Source: Aquatica leii
Taxonomy: Eukaryota; Arthropoda; Insecta; Coleoptera; Lampyridae
Length of the DNA: 64,000 nucleotides
NCBI GenBank assembly: GCA_035610365.1
Contig: CM069435.1
Coordinates: 69,499,389-69,563,388, forward strand
Reading direction: 5' to 3'
Below are positions 34,057 through 46,802 of this stretch, piece after piece. Under the pieces are notes generated by a model. The model made no database searches and had not been told where the DNA came from. It saw nothing but the letters and a program-made list of their open reading frames with translations. Positions within the stretch are counted from its first letter, which is position 1, and the number at the start of each line of letters is the position of its first letter. Both the position numbers and the translations under genes were made by a program.

Positions 34057-36976
34057 TTTTTTTGATAAATCTTAAAATAAATCTTCAATTTGTTTGCACA
34101 GAAAGATTATCACAACTGACAGCTGACAACTAAAAGGTCATGACCAAACACATTGCGGTACTCTGTCTATATAAGAACTCTACAACTATAATAAAGATTT
34201 ACCGACCTTGTAACTTTCCATTTCTATTAATACTATCGACTATAAATATGTATTAAACTTGGCAAATTGGATCTAATCAATTATTATTTTCTTTAAACGT
34301 ATTTCAACATTCGAACATAAATATATGAGTTTGTGTGTGCCGATAGAACTTCTTCACGGCTTTTGGTTGGCTAAGGAAAGTTTTGTAACAGTTGTAATAT
34401 TACACCAACATTTTGGAATTGGTTTTCTAAAATTTACCTTAATCAAAACTGTCAAATTTTAGTTATTGAAATGATTTGTTCCATTTCTTTAGACTTAATC
34501 TCACAGGCCTGGAACAAATGGAACAAATCAATGCACTAACTAGAAACCTGCAGATTGTGATAGTTTGACATCAGTAGATCAACCTGCGGCTCACGTTTTG
34601 ACTTACTAAGAAAAGTGTTTTTTTTTCGACACAGGTGGTTACTTTCGCTTCAGTTTATTGAGTTCTTCCATCGTCGGTCCGTTTCAATATCCATGGGCTA
34701 AAAACAATCAAACAGTATACAGCATTGATGTAAGATACTTTGACTGCAAAATAAGATAAGTCATAAACAAAGAATAATATATAAAAAAACATGGTTTTGG
34801 AAAAAAAACCACAGAAGAGACATAACTTTCTAGACAAACTTTTAACATTGAAATGCCTGGACAGCGCGACTAAAGATTAGATTGACTATATGTTATTCAA
34901 GAAACTGAAAACTATCCAAGATGTTTGTAGATGGCTTACATTTTTTAGCACAAGGAGCGACTTTCCTTTAACTAAAGTTAGAAAATTAGTATAACTCTAA
35001 ACTAGTATCAAGCAGCACAACATCGAGAGAACTAGAAGATATTTTAGAAGGCTGACATCCTAAGGATAGAAAACATAATAAAAGAACTCTTCATTTACAT
35101 ATTTTTTTATACATGTTGGTTATATATTTTTCAAGTTATGTTTATATTATCAACATTGTTATTAACCTGACTTCAAAACTTTTAATTTAAATAAACTGCT
35201 AAATATATTAATATTATTTTAAAATTAAATGACATGTAAATCTGTAATCGCTTTTTAAACAAAAGTTCTTCGTAAACCAATTTCATACAATAGGCGGCGT
35301 ATACGTGGTACAACTGCCTTTTATCGTTAATGTAATTTTTGCAAAAATTCGTTCTAACATTTCTTAAGGTAGCAGCTGGCCCGGTTTCTTGTGTCATTAC
35401 ACGGTAAGGTGCGCATTTACGCATACATTTATTAAAAACGATCTATATGACCATTAACAGGCGACAATCAAGCAATGTGTTTTGTTGACGTTATGCTATG
35501 TATTTAAACGAATCTTTATTTACTGTATCTGTAAAAAAATTAAATTCAAAAACGTAATTTTTCTAGTCTTTTTTTTCAAAAAATAATTTAAAAAATGGAG
35601 TTATACTACATACAAGCGTAAAACTATATAATATGAAAGTACTTAAATAGAAATGCGTTTATGGCACTAAAGTAACACACACATTGCCTGTTTATAATAG
35701 CAAGTACTAAAAATAATTACAACTTGATTGCAAAAGCAATAAGAATAAATTAAAAGTGTGCAGACCGTCATTGCAGTAATTCATAATTGGTTCAAGAGGT
35801 TATAGTCTGCACGTGCCATGAAACTTGCAACCAATGTTTTTAAACACCTAACTTTTTAATATTCATGTTTCAAAAAAAAATCTAATACAGAGACTTTCTC
35901 ATCTAAAAGTATAGAATATCTAAACGTATATTTTAATTGCTAATGGAGGTGTTTCTAATTTTATCAGCGATGATCGTTACATTTTTAATTTAATACCAGA
36001 CATTTTAAGTTATTTTAAGAAAATATCACCGCGTGGAAGTAATCAGATATGTAAACCACTATTTTACAGTGATGCGATTTCTAACCGTGTGCGTGTAAAA
36101 AACCACCCTTCACAAAAAAACACGTGATACCACATAAAAGTCGGTGGTTTATAAAAAACATAATTGTTTCCTCAACGTCATGCTAAAAAATTTTTGCTGC
36201 ATACTATTTTTCACCCAAATATAATATACAAAAAGTTATCTATGTTTTTTTTCTTGTTAGAGCAGCTGGAGTTTATTGATAATTTTAAGCTACCTCTACA
36301 GTGGCAAGTGGTCCAGCACACATGTTATGCATGTGATAAAATGGAATATATGACAGCACCACCGCATTAAGGTGTTTGTATCAGAGTAAAACGGAAATGC
36401 TTTAGTATACATATAAAATAAATTTAAGTTACATCCGTTCCAATAATATTTTGTACTTTATTTTTTTTTATATGTAAGATGCTAACCTGTAAAGCATTAA
36501 ACGTTTGATAACAAATGTAATAAATAGTCAAATGAAAAAAGATAATAAAAAAGAATGACGGGCCCACACTTGTTGAGTACTTAGTAGGAGACTACACTTG
36601 TATTTAATAGTAGCCTGTCGTGTGGGAGATCATTTGACTGCATGTTATAATTATCTTTTTCTTTCATGCTTAGACAATATTTTATTTATTGAAACACCTC
36701 AACTTTTTATCAAACACTTTGTTACAGGTAACACCAAACATAACAAAATTTGTAGTTTTTCACGCTCATTATGGAATAAACTTTGCCGAATAGTTCTTTG
36801 AAAAATCTACATTGTAATTTGTAATATACATTTGTCTTTAATAAAAATTTGATTATTATTTTTAATTTTATTATTTAAAACTATACAAAATGTTTCTTAA
36901 ATTTATAACTCGTCAATAATATTTACATAGATATTTGATTAAAAAGTTACCTGAGTTTTTGTTTATGTTTTAATTG
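34057..36976. other. No gene recognised
   Basis: Upstream side of the P-like gene, then long AT-rich DNA. An 80-codon open frame on minus (35424-35182, starting MRKCAPYRVM) has no recognisable homology. No matched terminal repeats, LINE motifs or splice-supported exons were found. Confidence 0.45.
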
Positions 36977-37175
36977 CAGGCCCGCCCCGCGCCTAGCAGT
37001 TTTGGCGTCTTTGTGCAAATTTAAAAGGACGCCCCAAATTTGTATTACGTTCATATGTGAGTACAGATACGGGTTAAGTTACGTATTATTATCCACTATT
37101 AAAAATCAATTTTAAAAGGTATTTTCATAAATTTATTTTTATTTTTATATTTTACAAGTACAAGCCATAAACCAT
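36977..37175 (+). repeat. Transposon terminus, inverted partner of 53478-53656
   Basis: Begins CAGGCCCGCCCCGCGCCTAG, then reads gttttggcg, tttgtgcaaatttaaaa, gccccaaatttgtattacgt and, about 100 bp further, ttatattttacaagtacaag. The same sequence, about 90 percent alike by eye, lies in opposite orientation at 53656-53478, directly upstream of the decayed open frame at 53480. It is therefore a terminus of the mobile element that carries that family. Confidence 0.75.
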
Positions 37176-37239
37176 ACAAGTATTTTTTTATTGAGGTACA
37201 TGACATAATTATAAACTTATAGAAAACAGAAATATATTC

Positions 37240-37405
37240 TAACAGTATTGGGTTCTCCGCTCTGACCTGTTGTAGTTAACATTTTTATAGAATCCTTTGA
37301 AACGGTTACTTTGGAATCATCAACATTAAAACCTAAAGTTTGTTTTAGATATGTTGACGACACGTTTATTGTTTGATCTCATCCCAAAATGACCTTATTC
37401 TGTTG
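37240..37405 (+). pseudogene. Penelope-like RT fragment with YVDD
   Basis: Plus translation reads GSPL, stop, PVVVNIFIESFETVTLES, then LKPKVCFRYVDDTFIV. This is the palm of a Penelope reverse transcriptase, from G-S-P-L-x-P-V to the catalytic Y-V-D-D. It begins and ends abruptly, leaving only about 45 codons. Confidence 0.75.
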
Positions 37406-38344
37406 TGAAAAGTAAAAAACTAGAATGAACAAAGTAAACAAAAACCGACTTTCTTGTGGTTTAAACAATTTTTGATTGAGTGTTTTTACTCGAGTCCACG
37501 TTTCCCAAGTTTTAGTACAAAAGACTGTGGCTATAGAGTTACCCTAAAGAATGAAGCCACACGTTGAATTCAAAACCCGCACGTTTTAATCCGCTTATAT
37601 GCAGTGCTATCAATTCTTATTAACTTAACTAAACAGTCTGACCAAAATGAAAAGAATCAAATTTTTTGTGCGCAAAACATTAAAATACAGTCAACTTCCA
37701 CAAAAGTAGGTACATAAACAATTTGATTAGTGATGCTAAGATCAAACAATTTTTGTTTTATAATAGCATATTACAACATAATTTAGTATGCAGTTGATTG
37801 CTTTAATGAAACTTTTACGTTATGTTTGTAAACTTTAGAAAAATTAATCAATAAGGCCAGAGATGGCATGATTACTTTAATGTTGTGTATAAACAGAACT
37901 GACTATTAGTTTTTTTTTTGTATATATGTCTTTAGGAAAGTTGGTTGGTAATAGAAGAGGTAATCAACAAAACAGGCAGCTACTTATGATCTAGTGACAC
38001 CCGTCAAACTTCTTCGATCTGAACGCAGTCATAACCAAAAGCAAATGGCATATAATAAGCTTATACACCACGTATATTTTTGTTTTAAATCAGATAAAAA
38101 GTAGTGAAAGTCACTACGATTGACGAAGAATTAATTGTCCGTTTGGTAAGTTTGGTACTCGTGTTTTACTTTTTTGCGATTCATTATTATGCATAGTAGA
38201 GGTAATTTTATCCATGATGACGCCGCATTATAAGAGAAAAAGAAGATGACGTACAACGCATGCTGTAAATTTAAGACAACAGCAAAAGCACTCTACATGA
38301 GAATTTACGTCTAGAAAGCCAAAATAATTACAACATCAAAAAAG
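37406..38344. other. No gene seen
   Basis: AT-rich DNA between a Penelope scrap and a LINE scrap. Short open frames only. Confidence 0.45.
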
Positions 38345-38632
38345 CCTATTTGCTGCAAACTGAAAGTAGACGGTAAAATAACTATCTCGGAACAGAATTA
38401 TCAAGTGATAGAAACATATATACAGACGTGCGAACTCAGGTCTTCAAAACAGCAGCAGTATCAGCATATTTACGCATTGTCATATATTTTTATGTAACTA
38501 ACAAAAAAACAATAAAAACTGCCGACATGAAACCTTTGAGGGGTAGTGTGAATATTACTCTTCACGACCGCGCCATAAAAATACATGTAAAATACAGGAC
38601 GTGGTACACAAACCGAAGGTAAAACGTCGAGA
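38345..38632 (+). pseudogene. LINE ORF2 C-terminal fragment (RTE-like)
   Basis: Plus translation gives NYLGTELSSDRNIYTDVRTQ and VFKTAAVSAYLR, a few stops, then ADMKPLRGSVNITLHDRAIK. In RTE-like LINEs the post-RT region reads Y-L-G-x-x-L-S-S-D and later E-M-K-x-L-R-x-I-x-G, so the order and spacing agree, with a deletion between the two parts. The copy stops at about 38632 where an LTR-like or promoter-like segment begins. Confidence 0.65.
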
Positions 38633-39170
38633 ATGACATCACCATATGACAAAGATGGATGATCAATAACTAGCAACAAAAACCAAATATAATGAAACGT
38701 TCGAGAAGTTATTTGCAAATGCAAGAACCTTCTAGAAGCTGTTATCCACCTTCTAGAAGATAGACCGAAAAATAGGAAACACTCGAGAAGGATTTCCGTA
38801 TGTGTATATATACCGCCGAAAACAAATCGTAGGAGTTATTGCTAGAATGCGAATACAGCAGTGTTAAGAAGATTATTAAAGCGGAAATAAATAAGTCGTT
38901 AGCACGCGTGTGTCTAGATAAATATACCTAGAATAATCGTGTACGTGATTTTTAGTGTAAACAAGTGTGAAGCTATCCACGGACGTTATCTTATCTTCGC
39001 GTAAGTGATAGCATATTATTGTTTTATATAAATTACTGTAAGTTTTTATCCTTAGATATTTAAATTTAATTAGTTCGCTTAATTTAAAAGTGTACATATT
39101 TTTTTAGAATAAGTAAACGTATTTTTAGTCGTTTTAAATAAATTAGTTTTTAATAAATAAATTCGCTACA
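38633..39170 (+). promoter_or_regulatory. Solo-LTR-like segment with HSE-like sites and TATA
   Basis: Three TTCnnGAA palindromes lie at 38700-38707, 38730-38737 and 38751-38758, with a near match (CTCGAGAA) at 38782-38789. About 15 bp later comes tgtatatata (38801-38810). The segment starts TGACATC and ends near 39170 in cgctaca, after two AATAAA signals (about 39135 and 39154). LINE-like sequence flanks both sides. TATA, poly(A) signals and TG...CA-like ends fit a solo LTR, but no direct target duplication was found. Confidence 0.35.
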
Positions 39171-39942
39171 ATAATCAAAGAAACTTTGAAGACGCTCGGC
39201 CAAACACTGAAAAGAGTGCTCAAATTACTAAAAATTTACCAAAACGTAGATTATATATAACAGAACTGGTCCTATAACCAAAAATAAAAAAGAAGAAGAA
39301 ATAAGAAAGTAGAAGAACTGAGTGATACCAAAACTGTCGAAGAGAACTTGAAACAGTACTAAAAAAAAGACGGTTTAATTTTTTTGATGTCATTTCGTTT
39401 TTTTTTTGTTAATTGTATATTTTAGAAAATTATTTATAGAATATAGATCTTTTTTTCTAACATACTAAAACTTATAGATACAGCAAGCTTTACTTTAAAA
39501 CGATGATAAAAAGTAGTGAAAGATAACGACAAAAATAAGGTGTTAATTAATAAACTAATAAAAAACAAAGATTATCAAAAACGGAAACAATAGAAATCCA
39601 AGAAATGCCTAAAAAAGAAGAGAGTTTTAAATCATACAAGAAATAAAAATATTAATGTCAAACGGACACGACATCCATAATTTTTTAATTATTTCTGGTT
39701 GTTTACAAAAACTTAAAAAAGAACATGTACCCAGATGTACCTAGATAGTTTCAAATGTAATATATGATACAACAGCACAATAATAAAAAAAAATATTTAA
39801 AACATTACAAATACTTGTTTATATATCACAGGACGAAACTGATCGACAAATAAAAACAAAACAATATATTATTTTAATAATGCAACATGTCACTTTTTAA
39901 AGGTTAATATCCAGGTATTAGGTATTGTTATTAATATTTTAG
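39171..39942. other. Possible LINE 3' tail, otherwise empty
   Basis: 39171-39420 has purine-rich sequence (aagaagaagaaa near 39290) and could continue the LINE fragment on the other side of the LTR-like segment. The rest is AT-rich with no recognisable coding sequence. Confidence 0.35.
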
Positions 39943-40640
39943 CTAAGTGAATTGAGCTTTCCGTGCTTTAATTTTTGCAAATTGTTTAATTAAAACTTCG
40001 ATGTTTAATTCTTTTAGCTGGTCCGTTTCTATTGAAATCATACCAAAATTACTTAGTCGGTTTTGCCCCTAACAGAAACCGGCATTGTTAATAAAATACG
40101 AAATATTATGCTTTCAATAGGAAAAGAATCCACTAAATTGTTAATTGATATATAATTTAAAGTTTCTTCTGAAGACTTTTTCATCAAAATTTTGTAAACA
40201 TTGCAATTCTTTAACAAGTTCCACAGCAGTTATGTCTCGTCCATTGCGAGTTTTGTCGTTTACTAAATTTTCGACTTTTTGACATAATTCTAATTGTTTG
40301 TTTTCAGAATAATTTCATCATTAAAACCTTTATCGGAGCGATTAGCTTTGAAAAAATTATTCAAATTATTCAAATGATTACAACGCTGAGCAACATCAAA
40401 GTTCGGTTTTTGAATAATTTTACTAACAATGTTAACTTTACTTAAAATATACCACAATATAAGAATGCACATGAACTCAAAGTTTTGCAATTGTTTGGCC
40501 AACGAAGCTACCAAATTTTTTACGTTAAACAGAGCATCATAAACCTCCCCAAGTGGATACTTTAATTTTGGACCGTGCGGTAGATTTTTTTTAATATGAT
40601 GCAAGTCTTCGAGATGCCGCTCCTTACATGTTTTACCTTT
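39943..40640 (-). pseudogene. ZMYM1-like hAT transposase, C-terminal fragment
   Basis: Minus translation reads LGEVYDALFNVKNLV, then FEFMCILILWYILSKVNIVS, then CNHLNNLNNFFKANRSDKGF. It ends, after frameshifts, FAKIKARKAQFT with a stop at 39943-39945. The order matches the end of the DUF4371 hAT family. It lies immediately downstream of a longer related transposase (40732-44259) but covers the same protein region with a different sequence, so it belongs to a second, 5'-truncated element rather than the same gene. Confidence 0.75.
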
Positions 40641-40731
40641 AAAATAACCTTTGATTGTAATTTAAAAAATTACCAAAAATGAACCAATACTATTTTTATT
40701 CTCAAAAACCTAAACTAGCTTAAAATTTATA

Positions 40732-43700
40732 CTACAGTTTTACCCTCCTAACTTTAACTTTGGCAAATTAGGGATGTGTAATCTTGGGTAGCAGGCAATG
40801 CATGTTCAATAGCAATTATTGATAGAGCTTTAAGTTTTGTTTGACTTAGTAAATTTCTTAAATAGTTTTTGTTTAATTTTAATTTTTAAAAATTAGCTAA
40901 AAAAACAGGGAGTGTTAACAAAATTCTCAAAGCTATAGCAGTATACGGATACAAAGTAATTAAATTATGTTGACACACATAATTTAAAATATCCAAAGGT
41001 TTCATAGAATATGGTAGCATACGGGACAAATCACGTAATTCTTCTTGGAGCTCAGTTGCATTTCATTTTTGAACAAAAGTATTGATTGGAGACATGTACA
41101 ATAATTTTCTAGGGTTTTGTCGTCTATATCTTTTAGTATGAAAATGTTATATAAACTTTGAAACTTTTTGTTATGTGTTTCCAGAAGCGTAAATCGCTCA
41201 TTTAGAGAATTAAGGGTAATATCCAGAATATAATTAAAAAAATTAATTTTAATTTTTCTCTCTCCTGTTAAGTGTTCATCCGCTACTTCATAGTCCAACT
41301 GACGCTTTTTCCTTCTGGCTCTAACTTCAGTTTTGGCAGGGAGTTCTGTATTGCATTCAAGATTCTTTGCAATCTGATTAGCAACAATTTTCATTTACTC
41401 ATACCCGGACTGTCTATAATTTTTCACCTTTTGTATGGTTTCTAACAACATTCTTACACAGTCTGACAAATTTATAGTTACAGATTGTGATAGCTTCGAG
41501 ACTGAATTTATTTTAAATAAAGTATTATGCCAAAGAATTACACTGCATATAAACTTATATTTTTTAATGTTTTTTGCTAAGCCTCTTGCTTTAATTTTAG
41601 TTTCTGCATCGCTGTTGACGTCTTCTGTTATTTTAATTAAGGCGTCATAGATTTCGCAAAGTTGAAACCGTAAAGGCTCTAAGGCATCTACTCTGCTTGA
41701 CCACCTAGTAGCACTAAGTGGTTTTACAGTTAATTCTGTGACATATTTTTTTAGCACTTCCCAACGCTTTGTAGAACCAGAAAAAAAAGTGTAAAGTTCT
41801 TGTACAATAGAAAAAAAAGTTGTTGTTTCTGTAGAAGAAGATGCTGCATCATTCACAATTAGGTTTAAAGAATGACATGCGAAAGGCACATAAAACTCCC
41901 TTGGATATTTTTCAAGAATTCTGTCTTGTACACCCTTGCGTACTCCTGTCATATTCGCTCCATTGTCATAGCCTTGCCTTCTAAGCCATTTTCAATCGAA
42001 ACCTTACTGTTTCAAATTTGTCAGAATAAAGTTCTGTCAAACTTTCTCCAGTTGAATCACTAGCTTCGAAAAAATCGATAAAAAATTCTTCAATGTTGTA
42101 TTTATTATTAGTGCAGTTCAAAGCGACAACTCTTATTGTTAATGACTAAAGGGCGGAATATATGCAACAAAGCATTACCAAAATATGCGCATATATATGC
42201 ATTACTTTTGCTAAAAATATGCAGCTATTTTTTCTAAATTTTCCTAAATATGCAAATGCATATTTATTAAAAATACTCATAAATAAAACAAAATCTTAAA
42301 TAGACACATTTATGTTTAATACATATGCTATTTTTTTAGCTTCAACTTATGACTCACTGTTTTTAAATGTTGGTCGACTTGAAACTTCTTCTAACAGAAA
42401 ATATGTAGAAGAAAAAATGTTCATGCACCAAAGAGAAATCAATTTTTATAGAAACAAAAGCTACAATTTGACGAATTTACTAAACTAAACAGGAACACAG
42501 TCAAATATTACATTTTTAAAAAACGTGAAAAAATGTGACAGATTGAACTTTATTTCTGAAATTGCTCTGATGCGAAGAAGCATATTATATGAAATTCTGA
42601 TACCTACGTAAATTTTAAGATAATGACATGTCAAAATGAATGTAACTTACGATTTTAGAACAGGCCTTGCAAAATACTTTCTCTCCACTTAACTTTAACT
42701 CGGGCAAACACTTCATCGAATCACTTTGTTGAATAATAGACATATTTTAATTTAAAATATACAAAACACTTTAAAAGCACTATCACGATATTACGTTTAC
42801 TTTAAACAAATGTTTTCGGAAAACTGAAAAAATTATATTAGCCTCTTTAAAGCAGGTAGGTACCTACTTTATTTTTAGAAATTTAACAATACGTATTTTG
42901 AATACTAAGCTAATAATCTTTTTCTTGAAAAACCCCTCAATTTCAGAAACAAATTCAATGACATTGTAATGCAATCTTTTGTCGCATTGTTATTCAGGTA
43001 GAAACGGGAAAATCCAGAGTTCGTTCATACCGTTTCAACTTATAAAATTCGACCTAATTTAATGTAAAACAGTGAAATTTTAAAATTTCATATTAATTTA
43101 TTTTTAGAATATGCAAAATAAATCGTGTTTAGCTTAAATATGCAATGTTGTTTGAAATAAGCAAAAATATGCAATATATGCATCTATATGCACTTTGCAT
43201 ATATTCCGCTCTCTATTAATGACAGTTGTTCAATATGGCTTACGTCTTGGGTACAATCGGCAATTATCGAAAAATATTTAGCAATTTTTGTTATTTCGAC
43301 AATTTTGGTTATAATTACATTTTCCATCAAACTTATCAACTCATCTTGAATATTATTGCTAAGATAAGTCACCGACCATCCATCTGACTCTCGTTGAACC
43401 TTTCTGATGTGTTCTTCTATAACGGGATCAAACTCCGAAAGCAATTCAACCAATTTGAGGAAGGTTCCATTATTATGTTAAAACAAATTTTAAGTTGTTT
43501 TACGAAAAGCTAAGCATTGTGAAGCCAATAATCTAATTATCAACATAATTCTTTTTAGAACTCCTCTCCAATGTTGAATTTCCATGTCTATAATTCTTTG
43601 ACATTCAACGTTTATAGTTTTTTTCTGCTTCAATCGAATGTCCAAGTTTTTCCATGTTCGAAAAGCATTTCTATGATTTACAGACTTTTCATGCATTGTG

Positions 43701-44259
43701 AGGACTCTTATAAGATTTCCCTAGTCAGAGTAGCCTTTTTTGGACCAGTCACTAGTAGCAGAATAATCAAATAATAGACAAGAAAAGCAAAAAACAGCAT
43801 CAATTGTAATAAAGTAAATTAGCCAATTTTTCTCAACGACTTCAACACTTTCAAATAATGCCAGGGCGAAAATCTACGCCTTCTTTTAATAATAAGAAAC
43901 TAGAATTACTTAATTTGATGTGAACCCCTTTTAACTGGTATTTGACGAGTTTGAGATGATATGCAGAAAGTATTCCATAATGCAGGATAAGAAAGAATTT
44001 CTTTTAATATCTGCTGGTGTTACTTTTTGGTTCTCTTCAACGACTTCTCATGGAAATGATTGGGGAAACAGCGGCACTTAGTTTTCATTTAGCAAAGAAA
44101 AGGAATCGCTGTTAATGTGGATGAGAACGACTTATCTAAAGAGAACTTTTGTACTAAGAATTGCTTCATAACATGGCTTAGCTTTCTTTTTTGTTCTTCT
44201 TTCTTTAATTGTTTCTTTTTATATTGACTTCCAGACAATTTTTTCCTTTTCTGTTCCAT
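40732..44259 (-). pseudogene. ZMYM1-like hAT transposase, interrupted
   Basis: Starts MEQKRKKLSGSQYKKKQLKK (44259), then NHRNAFRTWKNLDIRLKQKK (about 43660) and HIRKVQRESDGWSVTYLSNN, then SIIADCTQDVSHIEQLSL (about 43220). Here a 1,069-bp hAT (42147-43215) interrupts it. With the insert and one 8-bp duplication removed, the frame runs on through VVALN and FIDFFEASDSTGESL. Then come FYVPFACHSLNLIVNDAASS, SATRWSSRVDALEP and YKFICSVILWHNTLFKINSV. The end (FAKVKVRRVKL, stop 40732-40734) is the dimerisation region. Frameshifts near 44150-43900, 41395 and 41000 kill it. A matching hAT-type 5' terminus lies at 45260. Confidence 0.85.
42147..43215. mobile_element. Nested non-autonomous hAT with 8-bp TSD
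   Basis: The direct repeat TTAATGAC flanks the insert (42139-42146 and 43216-43223). The ends are inverted: TAAAGGGCGGAATATATGCA on the left and, inverted, TAGAGAGCGGAATATATGCA on the right. An 8-bp duplication and TAGAG-type ends are hAT features. Inside, both subterminal zones are rich in atatgca-type words. No transposase fragment was recognised in the 1,069 bp. It sits inside a larger hAT gene. Confidence 0.88.
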
Positions 44260-45159
44260 ACTGTGATAAAAATATTAAATAAAAATTTACAGTCCTTCGC
44301 AAAGATGCAACAAGATGCATAATTATTTTTTTCGTCGACCGTTTATTAAAATCATAATCATTCATTAATGTAGGTCATTAATTTATGATTTTTCATTAAT
44401 GCATGATTACATGATTCTTCATCAATGCATAATTTTGAATTTTAAACGTAGCGACTTGTTATTTATACTTTGCGAATTCAGTTGTTTTTAGTGGTAACCA
44501 TGCATATTGATTAGTATAAGCTAATACTATTATTTTATAAATTGTCGTCAATTGTCGTTTTAAAAGCAAATTTTCTTCCTAAATTGAAAGACTTTACGGT
44601 TGACGAAAAAATATTGTAATCAGCTCGTTTGTTAATAGGCGATTAAAAATCTCGACAATTAAAGACACAAAAACTGTCGCAATTATTAAGCGCCTTTATT
44701 AACACACTTGTTGATTAAATAACTATTAATGGTAAATAATAATAAGTAACTAATAATTTTCTTAGCTAACGTACTTTTAAACACAAAAACTGAACTAGTA
44801 TGTGATGCAAAAATATTACACTGATACGAAAAAAGCTGAGGCAAATGAGTGGAATGAACCCTTATAATAGGTCCCACTCCGAGATACCGACACTCAGCCA
44901 TCTGGACCATTATAGTATTCCAAAAACTAATTAAACATTGCCTGCTAAAAAGATTTAACGCTATACAAACAATCCGAAACCTTTTCCGATGGTTTATTAC
45001 TTAATTACTTTCACATTTTTCTTCAGACATCTGGAGTGACAAAAGCACTGGGAATTGTATTGTATAGATGTTACTATTATTATTTCTCTTTTTTCGGAAA
45101 TCTTTTTGATTTTATAATTTTTTTGTAAATACTTACGTAACTTAACATGGCTTGTAAGT

Positions 45160-45260
45160 TATCAGTGACAATTTTTATTTTGATTTTGCTGCTTATGCCG
45201 CCCCCTTAGAGCGCCGCCTGATGCGGCCGCCTCTTTGTATCATAGCACTACACGGCCCTG
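45160..45260 (-). repeat. hAT 5' terminus
   Basis: Minus reads CAGGGCCGTGTAGTGCTATG, then tacaaagaggcggccgc and ggcggcgctctaagggggcg. GC-rich ends starting CAGGGCC are typical for this hAT group. It cuts off the hAT gene at 45261-46802 and lies about 1 kb upstream of the start codon at 44259, so it is probably the 5' end of that element. The flank tttaattg occurs two bases beyond it, and also directly before CAGG at 36977, but the offset makes a shared duplication doubtful. Confidence 0.65.
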
Positions 45261-46802
45261 AATTTAATTGTGTTATGGTATCTATTCTACTAGACCATCG
45301 AGTATCCGATAAAGATTTTAAAGTTAAATTTGTTACATTAGATAAATTAGATTTCAGAATTGACCAGCGTTTAGTAGAAGCTTAAAAAAAACAAACAGTT
45401 TTTGAATTCGATATTGCGGCATCATTGACGACTAAATTTAGAGTATGATTGCAACAAGGAACAAAGAAAGCTAGCGGATTGGAATAAAAAAAAATGTTTA
45501 TAGATTATTATGCCTACCACGCATATTTACCCCATTGTCGTAACCCTGACCCCGCAAATCGTTGATGTTTAACTTTCTTTCTCCAACGCCGACAAAAGAA
45601 ATTTTGTCAAGCCTTCACCCGACACAAAATCTATAAGACAAAATAATAAAAAATGTTCTTCTATACTAATTCCCGTGATCTTTAAATTAACAAATGTTAT
45701 ACAAACTGAAATTTGTTCTTGATGACTAGAGTCAGGAGTGCAGTCTAGAAATATGAAATAATATTTTACCTTTTTAGTTAGTTCTAAAATTTTGGATTTG
45801 ATATTTTCACCGATCAAGGTGATTACTTCATTTTGTATTTTATCCCCGAGATAGTTTTTGTGATCTTTTATTTGAGAGCGTTTTGTATGTTCTGACATAA
45901 TCGAGTCGAATTTGAAAATCATTTCTATGCATTTTAAAAAGTCACCATTGTTTTTCTCAAACAGCTTATTAGTACTTCCACGAAAAGCTATATTTTGCTG
46001 ACGTCACGTAGAAAATTCTTTTTATAACAGCTTGCCAGTTTTTAGTTTTTCTGTTTATTACATTTTGAATTTCAGAATCAATTATTTCATTTTTATTACA
46101 ACGGTTAGAAAGGTCTAGCAATTTTAGAACTTTTTTGATATGTAATTTGCTCTTTTCACGAATGTTTAAATGTTCACTTAAATGCTGCCAGTCATTGTAA
46201 CCAGAATCATCACTAAGGCAAACATTTTTTAAATCGCTGTCATTAAAAATTTTGCAACAGAAGCAGTAAAGTGAATTTTTTGTTTCGGAATACAACAACC
46301 AAAAACACTCAATTTTTTCTTTGTTCGGTAAAATTCTAAAGAAGTAACTATTGGAAAACTTACGCGCCCCGACTCCGAACTATCTCTCGGATAAATATCC
46401 TTTTTGTTTTGATAATGAGCAGGACCAGACTCTACTAATTCTTGACTATTATTAGGACGTAATTTCTTTGACCATAGTGCAGCATCTTTCTAAAGTTTGC
46501 TCAAATTTTCCGTTCTGGTAATTTTTGAAGGTGTTGATTTCTCATTATCAGCGGAACTTAAAGATGTCGATGGATTGCTTTCTAGAAGATCAGTTTCTTG
46601 TGTGCTGCTGATAGTTAGTTTAAATACAAGTTCAGAATATTAAGATTCAGCTGTATTATTGTTGTTATTAATATTTGGCAAAGTAGACTCGGGTTTTGAA
46701 AAAAAAAATGCGTAATTTTGACATGGTTTTCCAGTTATTCCTTTCTTTTTCTTTTATTCAACAAATTTTGGTATCTAGACAATTTCTTCTTTTTTCTGAC
46801 AT
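45261..46802 (-). pseudogene. ZMYM1-like hAT transposase, 5' half
   Basis: Minus from 46802: a lysine-rich start, FFSKPESTLPNINNNNNT, LLESNPSTSLSSADNEKS, ESGPAHYQNKKDIYPRD, SNSYFFRILPNKEKIECFWL, LYSETKNSLYCFCCKIFNDS (TTF-type zinc finger), NDWQHLSEHLNIREKSKLHI, SIMSEHTKRSQIKDHKNYLG, YYFIFLDCTPDSSHQEQISV and GQGYDNGVNMRGRH. The later DUF4371 part is degraded (about 45460-45290), and the gene stops where another hAT terminus begins at 45260. A homologous copy in the opposite orientation lies at 48572-49398. Confidence 0.82.

Noticed and set aside
35182..35424. 80-codon minus open frame starting MRKCAPYRVM
   Set aside because: No recognised family, no splice or promoter support; kept only as a remark in the gap entry.
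36977..45260. One 8.3-kb hAT bounded by CAGGCCCG (36977) and CAGGGCCG (45260) with tttaattg at both sides
   Set aside because: The right-hand tttaattg is two bases away from the tip, and 36977-37175 is better explained as a terminus of the element at 53480. The AT-rich 8-mer can match by chance.
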